Shown: in pieces, positions 19,793 through 29,172 of the stretch
Numbering within the stretch: position 1 is the stretch's first letter
Layout: each line of letters opens with the position of its first letter
NCBI RefSeq assembly: GCF_000698555.1
Contig: NZ_JFHE01000009.1
Location: 62,001-126,000, forward strand
Length of the DNA stretch: 64,000 bases
Source of the DNA: Caballeronia grimmiae
GTDB taxonomy: Bacteria > Pseudomonadota > Gammaproteobacteria > Burkholderiales > Burkholderiaceae
Direction of reading: 5' to 3'
Made by a program: the position numbers and the translations under genes
The notes under the pieces: model-generated
Database searches by the model: none
What the model was told of the DNA's origin: nothing
What the model saw: only the letters and a program-made list of their open reading frames with translations

Positions 19793-20745
19793 CGCTGTTT
19801 CACCCGGTTGAGCGCCTTGACGTAGATGTTCGCCGCACCGAACACCGTCACGAACAGAATGATCGCCAAAGCCGATGAATAGCCGGTCTGCCATTTCTCG
19901 AACGCGGCACGCTTCAAGGTGATCGACACGGTTTCGGTGACCGAGCCCGGGCCGCCCGAAGTCAGCAGGTTCACCATGTCGAACATCTTGAAGTTCTCGA
20001 TGCCGCGAAACAGCACGGCGAGCATCAGGAACGGCAAGGTCATCGGCAATGTGATCGACCAGAACTGCCGCCACGGCGTGGCGCGATCCACTTCGGCCGC
20101 TTCGTAGATGTAGTCGGGAATCGACCGCAGGCCCGCGAGGCAGATGAGCATCACGTAGGGGGTCCACATCCACGTATCGACCATCACGATGGTCCACGGT
20201 GCGAGCGACACGTCGCCGATCATCTGAAATGAGCCGGGCGCAATCCCAGTGAGGAAGCCGACGATATCGTTGAAGAGCCCCGTTTGCGGTTGCAGCAGAA
20301 AGGTCCAGAAGTTGCCCACGACTGCCGGCGACAGCATCATCGGCAGCAGGATCAGCGTGGTCCAGAAGCTATGACCGCGAAACTGCCGGTTGATCAGCAA
20401 CGCGAGGCCGAAACCCAGTAGAACCTCTAGCCCGACCGACCAGAACACGAAACGCGCCGTCACCTGCATTGCGTACCAGACGTCTTCGTCGGTGAGAATG
20501 TCGACGTAATTGTCGATACCGACAAAACGCGCCGGCACACTCGGCATATTCGACTTGAAGTTCGTGAACGACAGACGTAACGCCCAGATCAACGGAAAGA
20601 TGTTGATCGCCAGCAGCAGCAGGATGGTTGGAAGGATGAACAGCCACGCAATGGTTCTGTCCGATAACCCGGCCAGACGTGTGCGCCCACGCGCCGACGC
20701 TCGCGACTCCAGCCCCGCCGATGAAAAAGGCTTGTGTGCCAACAT
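19789..20745 (-). CDS. ABC transporter permease (MalF type)
   Basis: 318 residues from the ATG after AAGGAG; an in-frame ATG 30 bases upstream has no ribosome site. Six predicted membrane helices, the first at LFILPTILLLLAINIFPLI. The cytoplasmic EAA loop reads IYEAAEVDRATPWRQFWSI. It pairs with the downstream permease to form the channel of the polyol/sugar importer. The stop overlaps the next ATG by 4 bases. Confidence 0.92.
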   Translation of the reverse strand: MLAHKPFSSAGLESRASARGRTRLAGLSDRTIAWLFILPTILLLLAINIFPLIWALRLSFTNFKSNMPSVPARFVGIDNYVDILTDEDVWYAMQVTARFVFWSVGLEVLLGFGLALLINRQFRGHSFWTTLILLPMMLSPAVVGNFWTFLLQPQTGLFNDIVGFLTGIAPGSFQMIGDVSLAPWTIVMVDTWMWTPYVMLICLAGLRSIPDYIYEAAEVDRATPWRQFWSITLPMTLPFLMLAVLFRGIENFKMFDMVNLLTSGGPGSVTETVSITLKRAAFEKWQTGYSSALAIILFVTVFGAANIYVKALNRVKQR

Positions 20746-20811
20746 GCCTCGCTCCTTTATGCGGACCGGCGGCATCCGTGCAGGGGGCGCCGGTCCAGTC
20801 CTGGATGCACG

Positions 20812-22143
20812 CTAGTTCTTCCCTTCGTTCTTGAAGACCTTGTTCCAGTCTTTAACCAGCAGATCGAGCGCCTCCTTGGCCGTGCCCTTGTCGGCCACGA
20901 CATAGTCATGCACGCGCTTTTGCATGTCGAGCAGCAGTTCTGCATAAGCGGGTTCAGCCCAGAAGTCTTTCACGATCGACATCGACTTCAGAAATGCCGG
21001 CGCAAAAGGTGCACTCTTGGGAAAGTCGGGCGCATCCACCACCGACTTCGCCGCCGAATAGCCGCCTAACTGCCACCACTTCTTCTGCACATCGGGTTGC
21101 GCAAACCACTTGATGTATTCAAGTGCGTCTTCCTTGTGGTCCGAGTACGACACGACCGAGATGCCCTGTCCGCCGAGCTGCGTGAACTGCTTGATCTCAC
21201 GCGGATTCACGAAAAAGCCGATCTTGTCGCCGCCGACGTTCGGGTCTTTGTAGAGTCCTGGGAAGAATGCAAACCAGTTCATCTGCATCGCCACCTGGCC
21301 CGACTTGAAGGCATCCAGACCTTCCTGCATGTACGCGTTGGTCATGCCCGGCGCCGTGCAGCACTTGTAAAGCGCCTTGTAGTACTCCAGCCCCTTGACC
21401 GCGCCCGGCGAGTTGACGAAGCCATCCAGGTGATAGGGTTTCTTGGGGTCTTGATATTCGAAGCCGAAGTTGTAAAGCGCATTGGTCACTCCCATTGTGA
21501 TGCCTTCAGACCCGCGCTCGGTAAAGATATAGACACCGTATACGGTCTTTCCATCGATCTTGCGGCCCTGGAAGAACTCCGCGGTTTGCTTGAGTTCGTC
21601 CAGCGTGGTTGGCGGTTCGAGTTCACGCTTATATTTCTGCTTGAACTCGGCGCGTAACTCAGGGCGCGCGAACCAATCCTTGCGATAGGTCCAGCCGACT
21701 GCGTCGGCCATTGCCGGCAACGCCCAGTAGTTCGGCGTATTCTTTGGCCACTCCGCATAACCGACGACGGTCGCCGGCACGAAGTCGTTCATCGATATCT
21801 TGGTCTTCGCGAAGAAATCATTGAGCTTGACGTAGTGCCCGTTGACCGCTGCGCCGCCTATCCACTGGCTGTCCCCAATGATCAGGTCACATAGTTTGCC
21901 ATGCGAATTAAGTTCGTTGAGAAAACGATCGGCGTAACTCGTCCACGGCACGAATTCGAACTTCATCTTGATGCCGGTTTTGGTCGTGAAATCCTTGGAT
22001 AGCTCGACGAGTGCATTGGCCGGGTCCCATGCCGCCCAACATAAGGTCAACTGCTTTTCCTGTGCTTGCGCGCCCTCTGCCATGCCGAGTCCCAACGATA
22101 CCGTGGCCGCCGCGATTACCCTTGCTGACTTAAGACGTAACAT
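20812..22143 (-). CDS. extracellular solute-binding protein of a sugar/polyol ABC importer
   Basis: 443 residues from the ATG behind AAGGAG. The N-terminus is a signal peptide (MLRLKSARVIAAATVSLGLG...AQAQ). The mature part is a family 1-type binding protein with Trp/Tyr-rich segments (LCWAAWDPANALVELSKDF; DLIIGDSQWIGG; WQLGGYSAAK). It captures the substrate in the periplasm for the two permeases. First gene of the importer operon, 115 bases downstream of the LacI-type regulator gene. Confidence 0.92.
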   Translation of the reverse strand: MLRLKSARVIAAATVSLGLGMAEGAQAQEKQLTLCWAAWDPANALVELSKDFTTKTGIKMKFEFVPWTSYADRFLNELNSHGKLCDLIIGDSQWIGGAAVNGHYVKLNDFFAKTKISMNDFVPATVVGYAEWPKNTPNYWALPAMADAVGWTYRKDWFARPELRAEFKQKYKRELEPPTTLDELKQTAEFFQGRKIDGKTVYGVYIFTERGSEGITMGVTNALYNFGFEYQDPKKPYHLDGFVNSPGAVKGLEYYKALYKCCTAPGMTNAYMQEGLDAFKSGQVAMQMNWFAFFPGLYKDPNVGGDKIGFFVNPREIKQFTQLGGQGISVVSYSDHKEDALEYIKWFAQPDVQKKWWQLGGYSAAKSVVDAPDFPKSAPFAPAFLKSMSIVKDFWAEPAYAELLLDMQKRVHDYVVADKGTAKEALDLLVKDWNKVFKNEGKN

Positions 22144-22224
22144 TTGTCTTCTCCTTGTCTTTTTCGGGTCACCAACCTGATGTGAAACAGCGCCCATGCG
22201 CCGGGTGCTGTGTATCGGCTCCAG

Positions 22225-22238
22225 CGGCTTTAAACGCA
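22225..22238 (-). promoter_or_regulatory. putative LacI-family operator upstream of the ABC operon
   Basis: The plus-strand sequence CGGCTTTAAACGCA matches 13 of 14 bases with a site upstream of the regulator gene. It ends 82 bases before the start of the binding-protein gene. Shared placement before both transcription units suggests a binding site for the LacI-type regulator. The motif is not a full palindrome, so this is inference. Confidence 0.45.
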
Positions 22239-22257
22239 AGTCCGCGTGTCGCGAGCT

Positions 22258-23277
22258 TCAGGCATGCGCATTCTCACGAAGATAAATCCGGGTTTCCGGC
22301 GTTGGGATGGCGAGCGCGCCACGTACGTCGTTAAGAAAATTGATGGCGGCGAGGCCTGCCCAATGAACGATGCCGCGCACATCCTGATCGAGGATTACGT
22401 CGATCGCGCGCTCGGACAGTTGTGCGCGAGTCTCCGCGGTGCATTCATGCCCGATCAGTACCAGGCGTGCCTTGTCGCCCGATTCCTGCAATGCCGTTGC
22501 GATGCCTGAGATGCCGCCACCTGTCACATAGACCCCGACTAGATCCTGGTAACGTGCAAGGAGGCCCTGCACGGCAAGACCTGCGCCATCGTCATCTTCG
22601 GCGAAGTCTGGTTCGGCAATCCACCGCAGATTGCGAAAGTCCTCTTCCAGCACCTGCGATAAGCCGGTGCGTCGTTCCAGTTGATCGTGCAGGCGCGACG
22701 AGGCCGACAAAATGGCGACCGTGCCGATTCGCGCGCCGAGAAAGCGACCCATCAAAAGTCCTGCGGTGCGTCCAGCAATCCGGTTATCGACGCCGACATA
22801 CGCTGCGCGGCGACTGGCGGGCAGATCGGAGAACACGGTGACAACAGGCACGCCCGCATCGCTCATATCCTCAACAAGGCGTTCGACTGCTGGGTAGTCG
22901 AGCGGCACAAGCACGAGTGCATCGTAGTCGATCATCTGTTCAGCGAAGGCAATGGTGTCTCGATGAGTCGTGAAATCGCAGCGGTAGAGCGACGGAATGA
23001 TGCGGTGCTCGCGAAAGAAGCTCGCGGACAGCGCGATATTGCGCTCGACGTGATCGATGAAACGGGAGTTGACCTGAGGCAGAACAAACGCCACGCGATA
23101 CGTGTTTATCTTGGCTGGGCGGCCGCGACTAGCCCGTTCGTCGCGCAGGGCTGCCAGCGCAAGATGGACACGATCTGCAGTCTCCGGACGCACAGCCTGA
23201 TCGTCGCGCAACACACGATCGACCGTGGCTACGCTGACGCCCGCACGACGCGCGATCATCATACGTGTAGCAGGCAT
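22258..23277 (-). CDS. LacI family transcriptional regulator of the polyol importer operon
   Basis: 339 residues. The N-terminal helix-turn-helix (MIARRAGVSVATVDRVLRDD) and hinge precede a periplasmic-binding-protein-like sensor domain (YRVAFVLPQVNSRF onward; YVGVDNRIAGRTAGLLMGRF; VTGGGISGIATALQ). The Tyr/Asp-type substrate-binding face suggests a sugar or polyol effector. It lies immediately upstream of, and on the same strand as, the ABC-DhaKL operon it probably controls. The start is the ATG before PATRMMIARR. Confidence 0.9.
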   Translation of the reverse strand: MPATRMMIARRAGVSVATVDRVLRDDQAVRPETADRVHLALAALRDERASRGRPAKINTYRVAFVLPQVNSRFIDHVERNIALSASFFREHRIIPSLYRCDFTTHRDTIAFAEQMIDYDALVLVPLDYPAVERLVEDMSDAGVPVVTVFSDLPASRRAAYVGVDNRIAGRTAGLLMGRFLGARIGTVAILSASSRLHDQLERRTGLSQVLEEDFRNLRWIAEPDFAEDDDGAGLAVQGLLARYQDLVGVYVTGGGISGIATALQESGDKARLVLIGHECTAETRAQLSERAIDVILDQDVRGIVHWAGLAAINFLNDVRGALAIPTPETRIYLRENAHA

Positions 23278-23356
23278 GTGGCTCTCCGGTGCCGAGCCAG
23301 AAGAAGATTTTCGTTAAATCAAGGTAGCTTTTTCCGCAGCGAATGCAAGTTTTTTA

Positions 23357-23370
23357 CGGCCTTAAACGCA
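23357..23370 (-). promoter_or_regulatory. putative LacI-family operator upstream of its own gene
   Basis: CGGCCTTAAACGCA on the plus strand, 80 bases before the regulator start, nearly identical to the site before the importer operon. This suggests autoregulation. A nearby TTTCGTTAAATC (23310-23321) carries a partial inverted half-site. Confidence 0.45.
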
Positions 23371-23672
23371 TCATTCTTGATGGCATTCAACTCATGCATC
23401 GGCTTGGATGAGTGAACGCATGAATCGCCTAAATCAGTGCACGGTGCGTCGCACAAGAAACATTTCGGTGAACTGCCTCGCATCGAATAAGGGCAAACAT
23501 TGCGCGGGACGCGATCGATGCCTTGTTCGTGGTCGAGGCAATGACGTGCGACGTGCTCGCAAGCTTCCTAGCGGGCACGTCGGTGATCGCGGTTAGAACG
23601 CGTGATCGCTCGCGTTCGGCGCAGGGCGCGCGGACCGCCTAAGACGTGCCACGGTCCGACTAGCCGTCTGGG

Positions 23673-23984
23673 TCAGTCGTCACAGTTCACGCGTAGCTGA
23701 GAATCCGTACTGAACAGGCGCTGGTTGTCGGGCACCGGCACGCTCCTACGAATAGCGGGGCTCATCGATGCATTCGCTGCGCCCGACGGCACTACGCTCG
23801 AACCCATCTCGTCGGCGGAGAATCCATGACTCCGCATCTGCGACGCCGACAAGACCACGCTTCCCGTCGACGGTAATCCTCTCAGAAACGGCGTCTGGGT
23901 GAACGACAGCGCACAGGTCCAACAACCGCGTGCCATCTTATGACACTGCTCGCACCGTACGCCGGGTTTGACAATCTCAGGCAT
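23673..23984 (-). CDS. hypothetical small Cys-motif protein (doubtful)
   Basis: 103 residues with an N-terminal cluster CEQCHKMARGCWTC that could bind a metal or form a redox pair. The rest is Ser/Pro-rich. There is no clear ribosome site and no recognised family. The composition is compatible with a gene but also with a chance frame. It begins the decayed region downstream of the importer operon. Confidence 0.35.
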   Translation of the reverse strand: MPEIVKPGVRCEQCHKMARGCWTCALSFTQTPFLRGLPSTGSVVLSASQMRSHGFSADEMGSSVVPSGAANASMSPAIRRSVPVPDNQRLFSTDSQLRVNCDD

Positions 23985-24051
23985 TTAGCTATGTTGGAAA
24001 CGTCCCGGCGCCTTCCGCTTAGTAGTTGACTGACGCGACTAGCTGACCATC

Positions 24052-24924
24052 GTGCATCCTATCCAGATCCTGCTTCAAACGACCATTCCGCCTATGAGCG
24101 ACAATTGGTCGATAGCGCGGTTTAGCCGCTTGGCGGAATTACTGCGGACACATCGAACTTCTGACGGGGGCGTGACGTTCAACGTCGTTGCTCGGGACCG
24201 CGAGCGGCTCGGGCAGCCAGACTCGATTCTTTCTCGTCTCGATGAAACGGAGTTCGACGAGTTGTGGCTGTTTGCGGTTGACGATGGGGACGGTCTGACC
24301 CCCGAGGACTGCGGGGGAATAACGCGATTCCGACAGGCAGGCCGCGGCCTATTCGTCACGAGGGATCACATGGATGTGGGCAGTTCGCTGTGCAGCCTGG
24401 GCGGGGTGGGCAAGGCACACTACTTTCACACGCGCAATCCAGACCCTGACCAATCCAGACGTGTGACTGACGACCCCTTCTCAACCAACATCTCTTGGCC
24501 CAATTTTCACTCGGGCGCAAACGGAGACTTTCAGGCAGTCGCGATCGTCGCTCCCACACATCCAGTATTGGCGGACCCTGACTCTCCCACTGGCGCAATT
24601 CGGTTCCTGCCAGCACACCCGCACGAGGGCGCCGTTGATGCTCCTAACGATGAACCAGCTCGAGTGATCGCGCGAGGTAAAAGCAAGGTGACAGGAAGGA
24701 GTTTCAATCTTGCAGTCGCTTTCGAACCCTCCATCGGAGGCGGCCCCGCAGTCGCTCAAAGCACATTTCACCACTTTGCCGACTACAACTGGGATACGCG
24801 ACTTGGCTGTCCGAGCTTTGTGACTGAACCTCCCGGGAACGGAATGCAGACCGAGCAGCAAGCCCTTCGGGACGCGCACCGCTACTCTGTCAACGTCGCG
24901 CTGTGGCTAGCTGGAGTGACCTGA
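24052..24924 (+). CDS. ThuA-like / glutamine-amidotransferase-fold hypothetical protein
   Basis: 290 residues from a GTG; the next in-frame Met is residue 15. The N-terminus [21 protein letters not shown] leads into a Rossmann-like section ([17 protein letters not shown], then [14 protein letters not shown]). His- and Trp-rich blocks follow ([25 protein letters not shown]) and resemble ThuA-like or amidotransferase-fold proteins of unknown function. No signal peptide. It stands alone. The 3' end abuts insertion-sequence debris on the other strand. Confidence 0.65.
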   Translation: MHPIQILLQTTIPPMSDNWSIARFSRLAELLRTHRTSDGGVTFNVVARDRERLGQPDSILSRLDETEFDELWLFAVDDGDGLTPEDCGGITRFRQAGRGLFVTRDHMDVGSSLCSLGGVGKAHYFHTRNPDPDQSRRVTDDPFSTNISWPNFHSGANGDFQAVAIVAPTHPVLADPDSPTGAIRFLPAHPHEGAVDAPNDEPARVIARGKSKVTGRSFNLAVAFEPSIGGGPAVAQSTFHHFADYNWDTRLGCPSFVTEPPGNGMQTEQQALRDAHRYSVNVALWLAGVT

Positions 24925-25129
24925 AGCATTTTGCTCACGATGGGACGGGGTCGTATCGCGACTTCGAAAGCGCAGTGGGAGGCACAGGCAGGCAGGCGGA
25001 CCTCCTCCGGCAGGAGCCAATCGCCTATAGCAAAGCGTCGTCGATGCAAGGCAGTGTCCGAACCTATAACGCACGCTGACTGCGGTCGAAAATGGTGCGC
25101 CTCAATGGGTTTGGCATCGACCTGAGTAA

Positions 25130-25440
25130 GTTTCCAGCGCTGCGTGAATGCCGCGGTTGAACCGCCCCCGCTTTGTTGGTGACCGCCGGGTTTGGCGCTA
25201 CGCCGCGCGAGCGGAACGCACCGGGTTCCGATCGTAAGCTTCCTCCGGCGACACTCACCCGGGCGGGGCGAGCAACCGATAGCGCTAGTATCAGTGCACC
25301 CATTCGAGCGGGGAGAGTTCGACATCCTGGAGCGTACGCCATGAAGGCCGATGCACAACTTCGCCCTTGTACAAGCCGTTGATCGTTTCGGCCAGAGCGT
25401 CGTCGTAAGAGTCGCCGACGCTTCCGACCGACCTCTTACA
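25130..25440 (-). mobile_element. IS3 family transposase remnant (OrfB C-terminus)
   Basis: The minus strand encodes [17 protein letters not shown], then [20 protein letters not shown], the well-known C-terminal end of IS3-group OrfB including the catalytic-core Glu region. In-frame stops interrupt it right after LEWVH and again further on. No terminal inverted repeats were found. A dead fragment. Confidence 0.75.
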
Positions 25441-25444
25441 CGTT

Positions 25445-25810
25445 CGCTTGTCCAACCAGGGGCACAGCGCGACGCCAGAGTGACGTGGCGATACCAGCCC
25501 TGCCAGCGACTCACCTCATATTGGTCGAGGCCGCATTCACCCTGGGCGGCCTCAAAGCCGACTTCGATCGCCCATCGCCTGCCAGCGACGTCGAGCAAAG
25601 TCCGGGGGTGATCTTGCTGCGGGGCGCGTAGACGACGGAATACGCATGCTCGCATTCTCGTCACGACTGCGGCGCATCAGCAGATAATCACCAAAGCGAC
25701 GCTCCTTCGGCGCTGAACTGCAAGCGCCACAACGGCGCAAGTCCCCGGTCATATAGGCGCGTGCCTTTTTGCACCGATTCCCGCCTATGTAGCGCCTGTG
25801 CCGATCCACT
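25445..25810 (-). mobile_element. IS701-type transposase remnant
   Basis: The minus strand contains [20 protein letters not shown] followed by [16 protein letters not shown], the C-terminal block of IS701-family DDE transposases. The preceding part ([16 protein letters not shown]) is in a different frame, and the 3' part is cut by the IS3 fragment. It is therefore frameshifted, truncated and inactive. Confidence 0.75.
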
Positions 25811-25833
25811 ACGCATCCACGACAATTTCCTAG

Positions 25834-26235
25834 ACGATGTTCAACCTGCGCCAGTACTACTGTGCGTCAGTGCAAAGCACGTGGTTCAACCATGACGCGA
25901 GGCGCCCAGAAAAGGAACATCATTGCTATACGCGTCCTGACAATACTAGTCTGTTGAACAACCATCGCGGGCTGTAACTGAAACGTCATTTGTATGGCGT
26001 ACGTATGAAAGTCATTGTCTATAACGAACCGGTCCCGCTCGGTTCGCCGGATGCCCTGTCCGACACTACGTTGCCCGGGGCAGAACCAGCCGGGTATGAC
26101 CTGTTGGCGGAAGTACATTCGGTCCCGGTGAACCAGGTAGATTCCAAGATCCGTGGCGGCATGCTGCTGCCCCAGTAGCACCAAGTGCTGGTCAGGGATG
26201 CGTCCGGCGTGGTGGGGGCCGCCTGTAGGGCATCG
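25834..26235 (+). repeat. degenerate copy of the upstream region and 5' end of the dehydrogenase at 29.3 kb
   Basis: Starts with ACGATGTTCAACCTGCGCCA, 19 of 20 bases identical to 29173-29192. After a variable gap it continues through the CTGTAACTGAA element and about 225 bases of coding sequence similar to the intact gene. Homology fades after about 26230. Confidence 0.7.
26005..26235 (+). pseudogene. truncated medium-chain dehydrogenase pseudogene
   Basis: The reading frame starts MKVIVYNEPVPLGSPDALSD and closely follows the intact gene at 29291 (MKAVVYNESVPLGSPDALTD). A TAG stops it after GGMLLPQ (57 residues). Homology resumes past the stop with VRDASGVVGA, matching WDASGVVRAV, then is lost. 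The ribosome site is also degraded (GGCG versus GGAG). A dead partial duplicate. Confidence 0.85.
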
Positions 26236-26408
26236 AAATGGCGTGTAGCTAGGAATGGGCTGACGCAGGCACAGGAAACTGTTGCCGGCACTTCAATTCG
26301 ATCATTATATAAGCAATCCTATATAGATATGAGCCGCCTCGTCCTGCCATTTGTATCGCGACGCAACGCGTGGACGTGCCCCCGGCGCAAACACGACAAT
26401 GAGGCCGT

Positions 26409-27563
26409 ATGCTCAACATAAAGTATTTCGATTCCAATCGCCATACGACCTGGCTCGAGGCGTTCTTCGACCTGATTTTTGCTGTGACGATCGCTGACGT
26501 AACGCATATCTTGAGCCACACGCACGAGGGTCATCTTGACCCACTCCAGTTCTGGAAATTCGTCCTGATTTTCATCCCTTTGTGGTGGATCTGGGTCAGC
26601 CACACGATGTATGCCAACCGGTTCGACGCGGATGACCGGAAGCATCGGCTGGCAACCCTGTTCATCATGTTCCTGCTGATTATCATCTCGGGCCTGATCG
26701 ACCGACGATTCCTAGCCAGTTTTGAGGCGATCATCGTCTGCTACGCCGCTTCCAAATACATCATCGCCATAATGTATTTCGTGTCGAAAAACCGGCATAA
26801 GAAAAGCGAGGCACTCACAACGACAGTTGGCTGGGTAATCGTCGCTGGCACCACCATCAGCCTCGCTTCGATCCTGTTCCCGGAGCCACAGCGATATGTC
26901 GTGTTTTACCTTGGAATAGTGTTCGATCTGGCTGCGTTCATCCTTTTTCTGCCGCGTCGTCTCCAGGTCATCCCAGTGCATACCGAGCACCTGATCGAGC
27001 GTGTGGGCCTGCTCACGATCATCATGCTGGGAGAGTCCGTTAGCAGCCTGTCCACGGGACTGGCCAACATCAGTTGGACTGTAGAGAAGCTGCTGACGGC
27101 CGCCACCGGCTTCGTGATGATATCGGGCATCTGGTGGGTCTACTTTGACAGTTTTCACCTGTTGACCAAACAGAAGCTCACGACCGGCCATTCGGTCCTG
27201 TACTCGCACTTTTTCGTCTTCATCAGCCTGTCGATTGAAGCGAGCCTGATCCGGCACGCGACGCTGGACGACATGGTGGTATCCGATTTCCGGGTACTGT
27301 CAGTCATCGGCGCGGTCTGCTTTTTTATTGGCAAGCAGTACGGCTATTTCATGGAGCGGCCCGAGTTGCGGCGCCAACTGGTCGTCAACACCCTGATCGT
27401 CTTCGTGTTGACCGGGTTTGCCCTCCTATTGCCCAGAACCGGTTACATCTTAGGCGGTCTTACCGCTGCGGTGATTTGTTATGCTTTCCTCAGTCTCAGA
27501 TACCTGAACGTCCCACGTCAGCGTCACGACCCCCCGCACGACAGCGCTATCGCGGGAGACTAG
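26409..27563 (+). CDS. low temperature requirement protein A (LtrA) family membrane protein
   Basis: 384 residues with about ten membrane helices. The family motif is at the N-terminus: [20 protein letters not shown]. Later [16 protein letters not shown] is the second conserved LtrA block (ERxGL...LGE). Function of the family is unclear; it was first named for low-temperature growth in Listeria. GAGG precedes the ATG. The gene is lower in GC than its neighbours in places and stands alone in an IS-rich stretch, which suggests acquisition. Confidence 0.85.
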   Translation: MLNIKYFDSNRHTTWLEAFFDLIFAVTIADVTHILSHTHEGHLDPLQFWKFVLIFIPLWWIWVSHTMYANRFDADDRKHRLATLFIMFLLIIISGLIDRRFLASFEAIIVCYAASKYIIAIMYFVSKNRHKKSEALTTTVGWVIVAGTTISLASILFPEPQRYVVFYLGIVFDLAAFILFLPRRLQVIPVHTEHLIERVGLLTIIMLGESVSSLSTGLANISWTVEKLLTAATGFVMISGIWWVYFDSFHLLTKQKLTTGHSVLYSHFFVFISLSIEASLIRHATLDDMVVSDFRVLSVIGAVCFFIGKQYGYFMERPELRRQLVVNTLIVFVLTGFALLLPRTGYILGGLTAAVICYAFLSLRYLNVPRQRHDPPHDSAIAGD

Positions 27564-28019
27564 CCATGAGCCACACCGCAAGTTCTTTAGTCACGATGCG
27601 TGGCTGTGCTATCAGGGCCTGTTGCGAAGAGATGGTGCTAATGGACGATCTGCCACTTCCGACAGCCGCTATAACCTGTCGGACATTCAAGTGAAGGGAG
27701 CATGGTCCGGCCCGGCGCGCTTAGTTCTTGTTCCGCACGTCAACGCGCCGGTGGCTGATTTGCCCGTGAGGTGAGTCTTGCGAGCCGTCCATCTCATTGC
27801 CGACATCACGCTTCAGTATGGAAGAATTTCGCATGACTACGTCAACGAGTAGAGTCGCACGTCCGTCGCGGTCTAACCAAGGGCTCGGGAAGTGAAAAGC
27901 GAATTGACCGGCGGCGGGAGTCAGCGGAACGGCCGCTTACCGCTACCCGTGAGAGGCAGCAAGTGGCCGGCATCGCTCCATCCGGCGACCGAGTCGTCTC
28001 GTGGCGTTGACGGCTTGCG
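27564..28019. other. intergenic stretch; possible 42-codon frame only
   Basis: After the LtrA stop there is a GGGAG site followed by an ATG frame at 27566-27694 ([14 protein letters not shown]...), which is short, unrecognised and unlikely to be real. The rest holds no gene I can support. Confidence 0.35.
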
Positions 28020-28307
28020 TCACACGCCTTCGACGAGAACGGCGCGATATTGCGCACCCCGGAACCGGTGCTGCGCAACCTCTTGATAGGCCGGGCTGTC
28101 GTACCACGCACGCGCGGCGGCGGTAGACGGGAACTCCACGATTACGACCCCTTCCGGCGCATCCCCTTCCAGCACCTGCTGTGGTCCGTAAGCAGCCAGG
28201 ATCTTGACAGGATGACCTTGGAAGGTGTCGCTTACCTTGCTTTGGTACGCATCGAGCTCCCGCTGATCTTGCGTGCTTTCCCTTGTAAATACAATGTAAG
28301 TCGCCAT
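28020..28307 (-). CDS. DUF1330 domain-containing protein
   Basis: 95 residues, full length for this small dimeric alpha/beta ferredoxin-like family. Typical features are the beta strand TYIVFTRES, the central VKILAAYGPQQVLEGDAPEGV and the strongly conserved VIVEFPSTAAARAWYDSPAYQ. Function in the family is unknown; it is often beside stress regulators. AGGAG precedes the ATG. A truncated ArsR-type regulator gene lies just upstream on the same strand and may once have controlled it. Confidence 0.9.
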   Translation of the reverse strand: MATYIVFTRESTQDQRELDAYQSKVSDTFQGHPVKILAAYGPQQVLEGDAPEGVVIVEFPSTAAARAWYDSPAYQEVAQHRFRGAQYRAVLVEGV

Positions 28308-28431
28308 CGCGCTGCGCTCCTGATATGGATGTTAAGTGCGCTCAATAGTGCCATGAAACCCATATCCGTGAGGCGCAGTCTGCGCTTGCGGCTCGTCCAC
28401 CGACCTTCAGCCGACTTTCACGCCGATTCGC

Positions 28432-28692
28432 TCAATGCTGGTTGTTGATGATCTGCTTGATGACGGCCTCCATCAAGCCGGGAAAGCGGGCATCCAACTC
28501 AGCGCGACGCAGTGAATTTTGATGCACGGTGCCGGCTACGCGCGTGCGCACCAAGCCCGCTTCGCACAGGATCCGGAAATGATGGGAGACGCTTGACTTA
28601 GGGCGGCCACCGTCAAGCTCGCCGCAGGTCGCCTCGTCGACCGTTGATAGTTGACGGACGATCTCGTGCTGATGTGCCGTTTGCCCTGAGAG
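28432..28692 (-). pseudogene. ArsR-family regulator lacking its N-terminus
   Basis: The minus-strand frame reads AHQHEIVRQLSTVDEATCGE, then SSVSHHFRILCEAGLVRTRV and ARFPGLMEAVIKQII before a TGA. This is the winged helix-turn-helix of an ArsR regulator, including the recognition helix. The frame is closed by a TGA at 28693-28695 with no usable start codon after it, so the first 20-30 residues of a normal ArsR are missing. Confidence 0.7.
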
Positions 28693-29172
28693 TCATGCGT
28701 CTGGGCAGACGGCACGTTTGATTGGCCTTCGGGGCGCGAGCGCGTGTTACTACACGCTGGAAGTGTGGCGGAGTTTCCATCGACGGCGGTCATCCGGCGG
28801 GCGGCATTCGCACAGCGTATATAAATGTCGCCATTTGAAAGGCCAGCGTCAAGGGGAATCGACCCCTTGCTACCCGCTCATAGAAGCCATCAGCCGACTC
28901 GCAGGCGAAAACGGCATGTGTGACTTTCGCGATGCACGTCGCACGCAGGTGTCTCCCTCATGTTATGGCCCGATCAGGCAGTTCTTCGCCACGTGAAGAC
29001 ATCAGATGGCGCGGCATGTCCTCGCGCCATACTTAACAAACCCGTCGCCGCCGCGCACGGTGGAACCGTGAACGCTCAATTCGAGCATACTATCCGATAC
29101 CTATGTTTAGCGAGAAACATAGCCCGTGCAGCGCCTGAGTCGGTCTACTCCACCTCCAGGACACTCACCTAT
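28693..29172. other. intergenic debris without a supported gene
   Basis: Upstream of the truncated ArsR gene. Short frames on the plus strand do not resemble known proteins. Probably part of the decayed mobile region. Confidence 0.35.

Noticed and set aside
27566-27694. 42-codon frame after the LtrA gene
   Set aside because: It has a plausible ribosome site but no recognisable domain, and it lies in decayed DNA.
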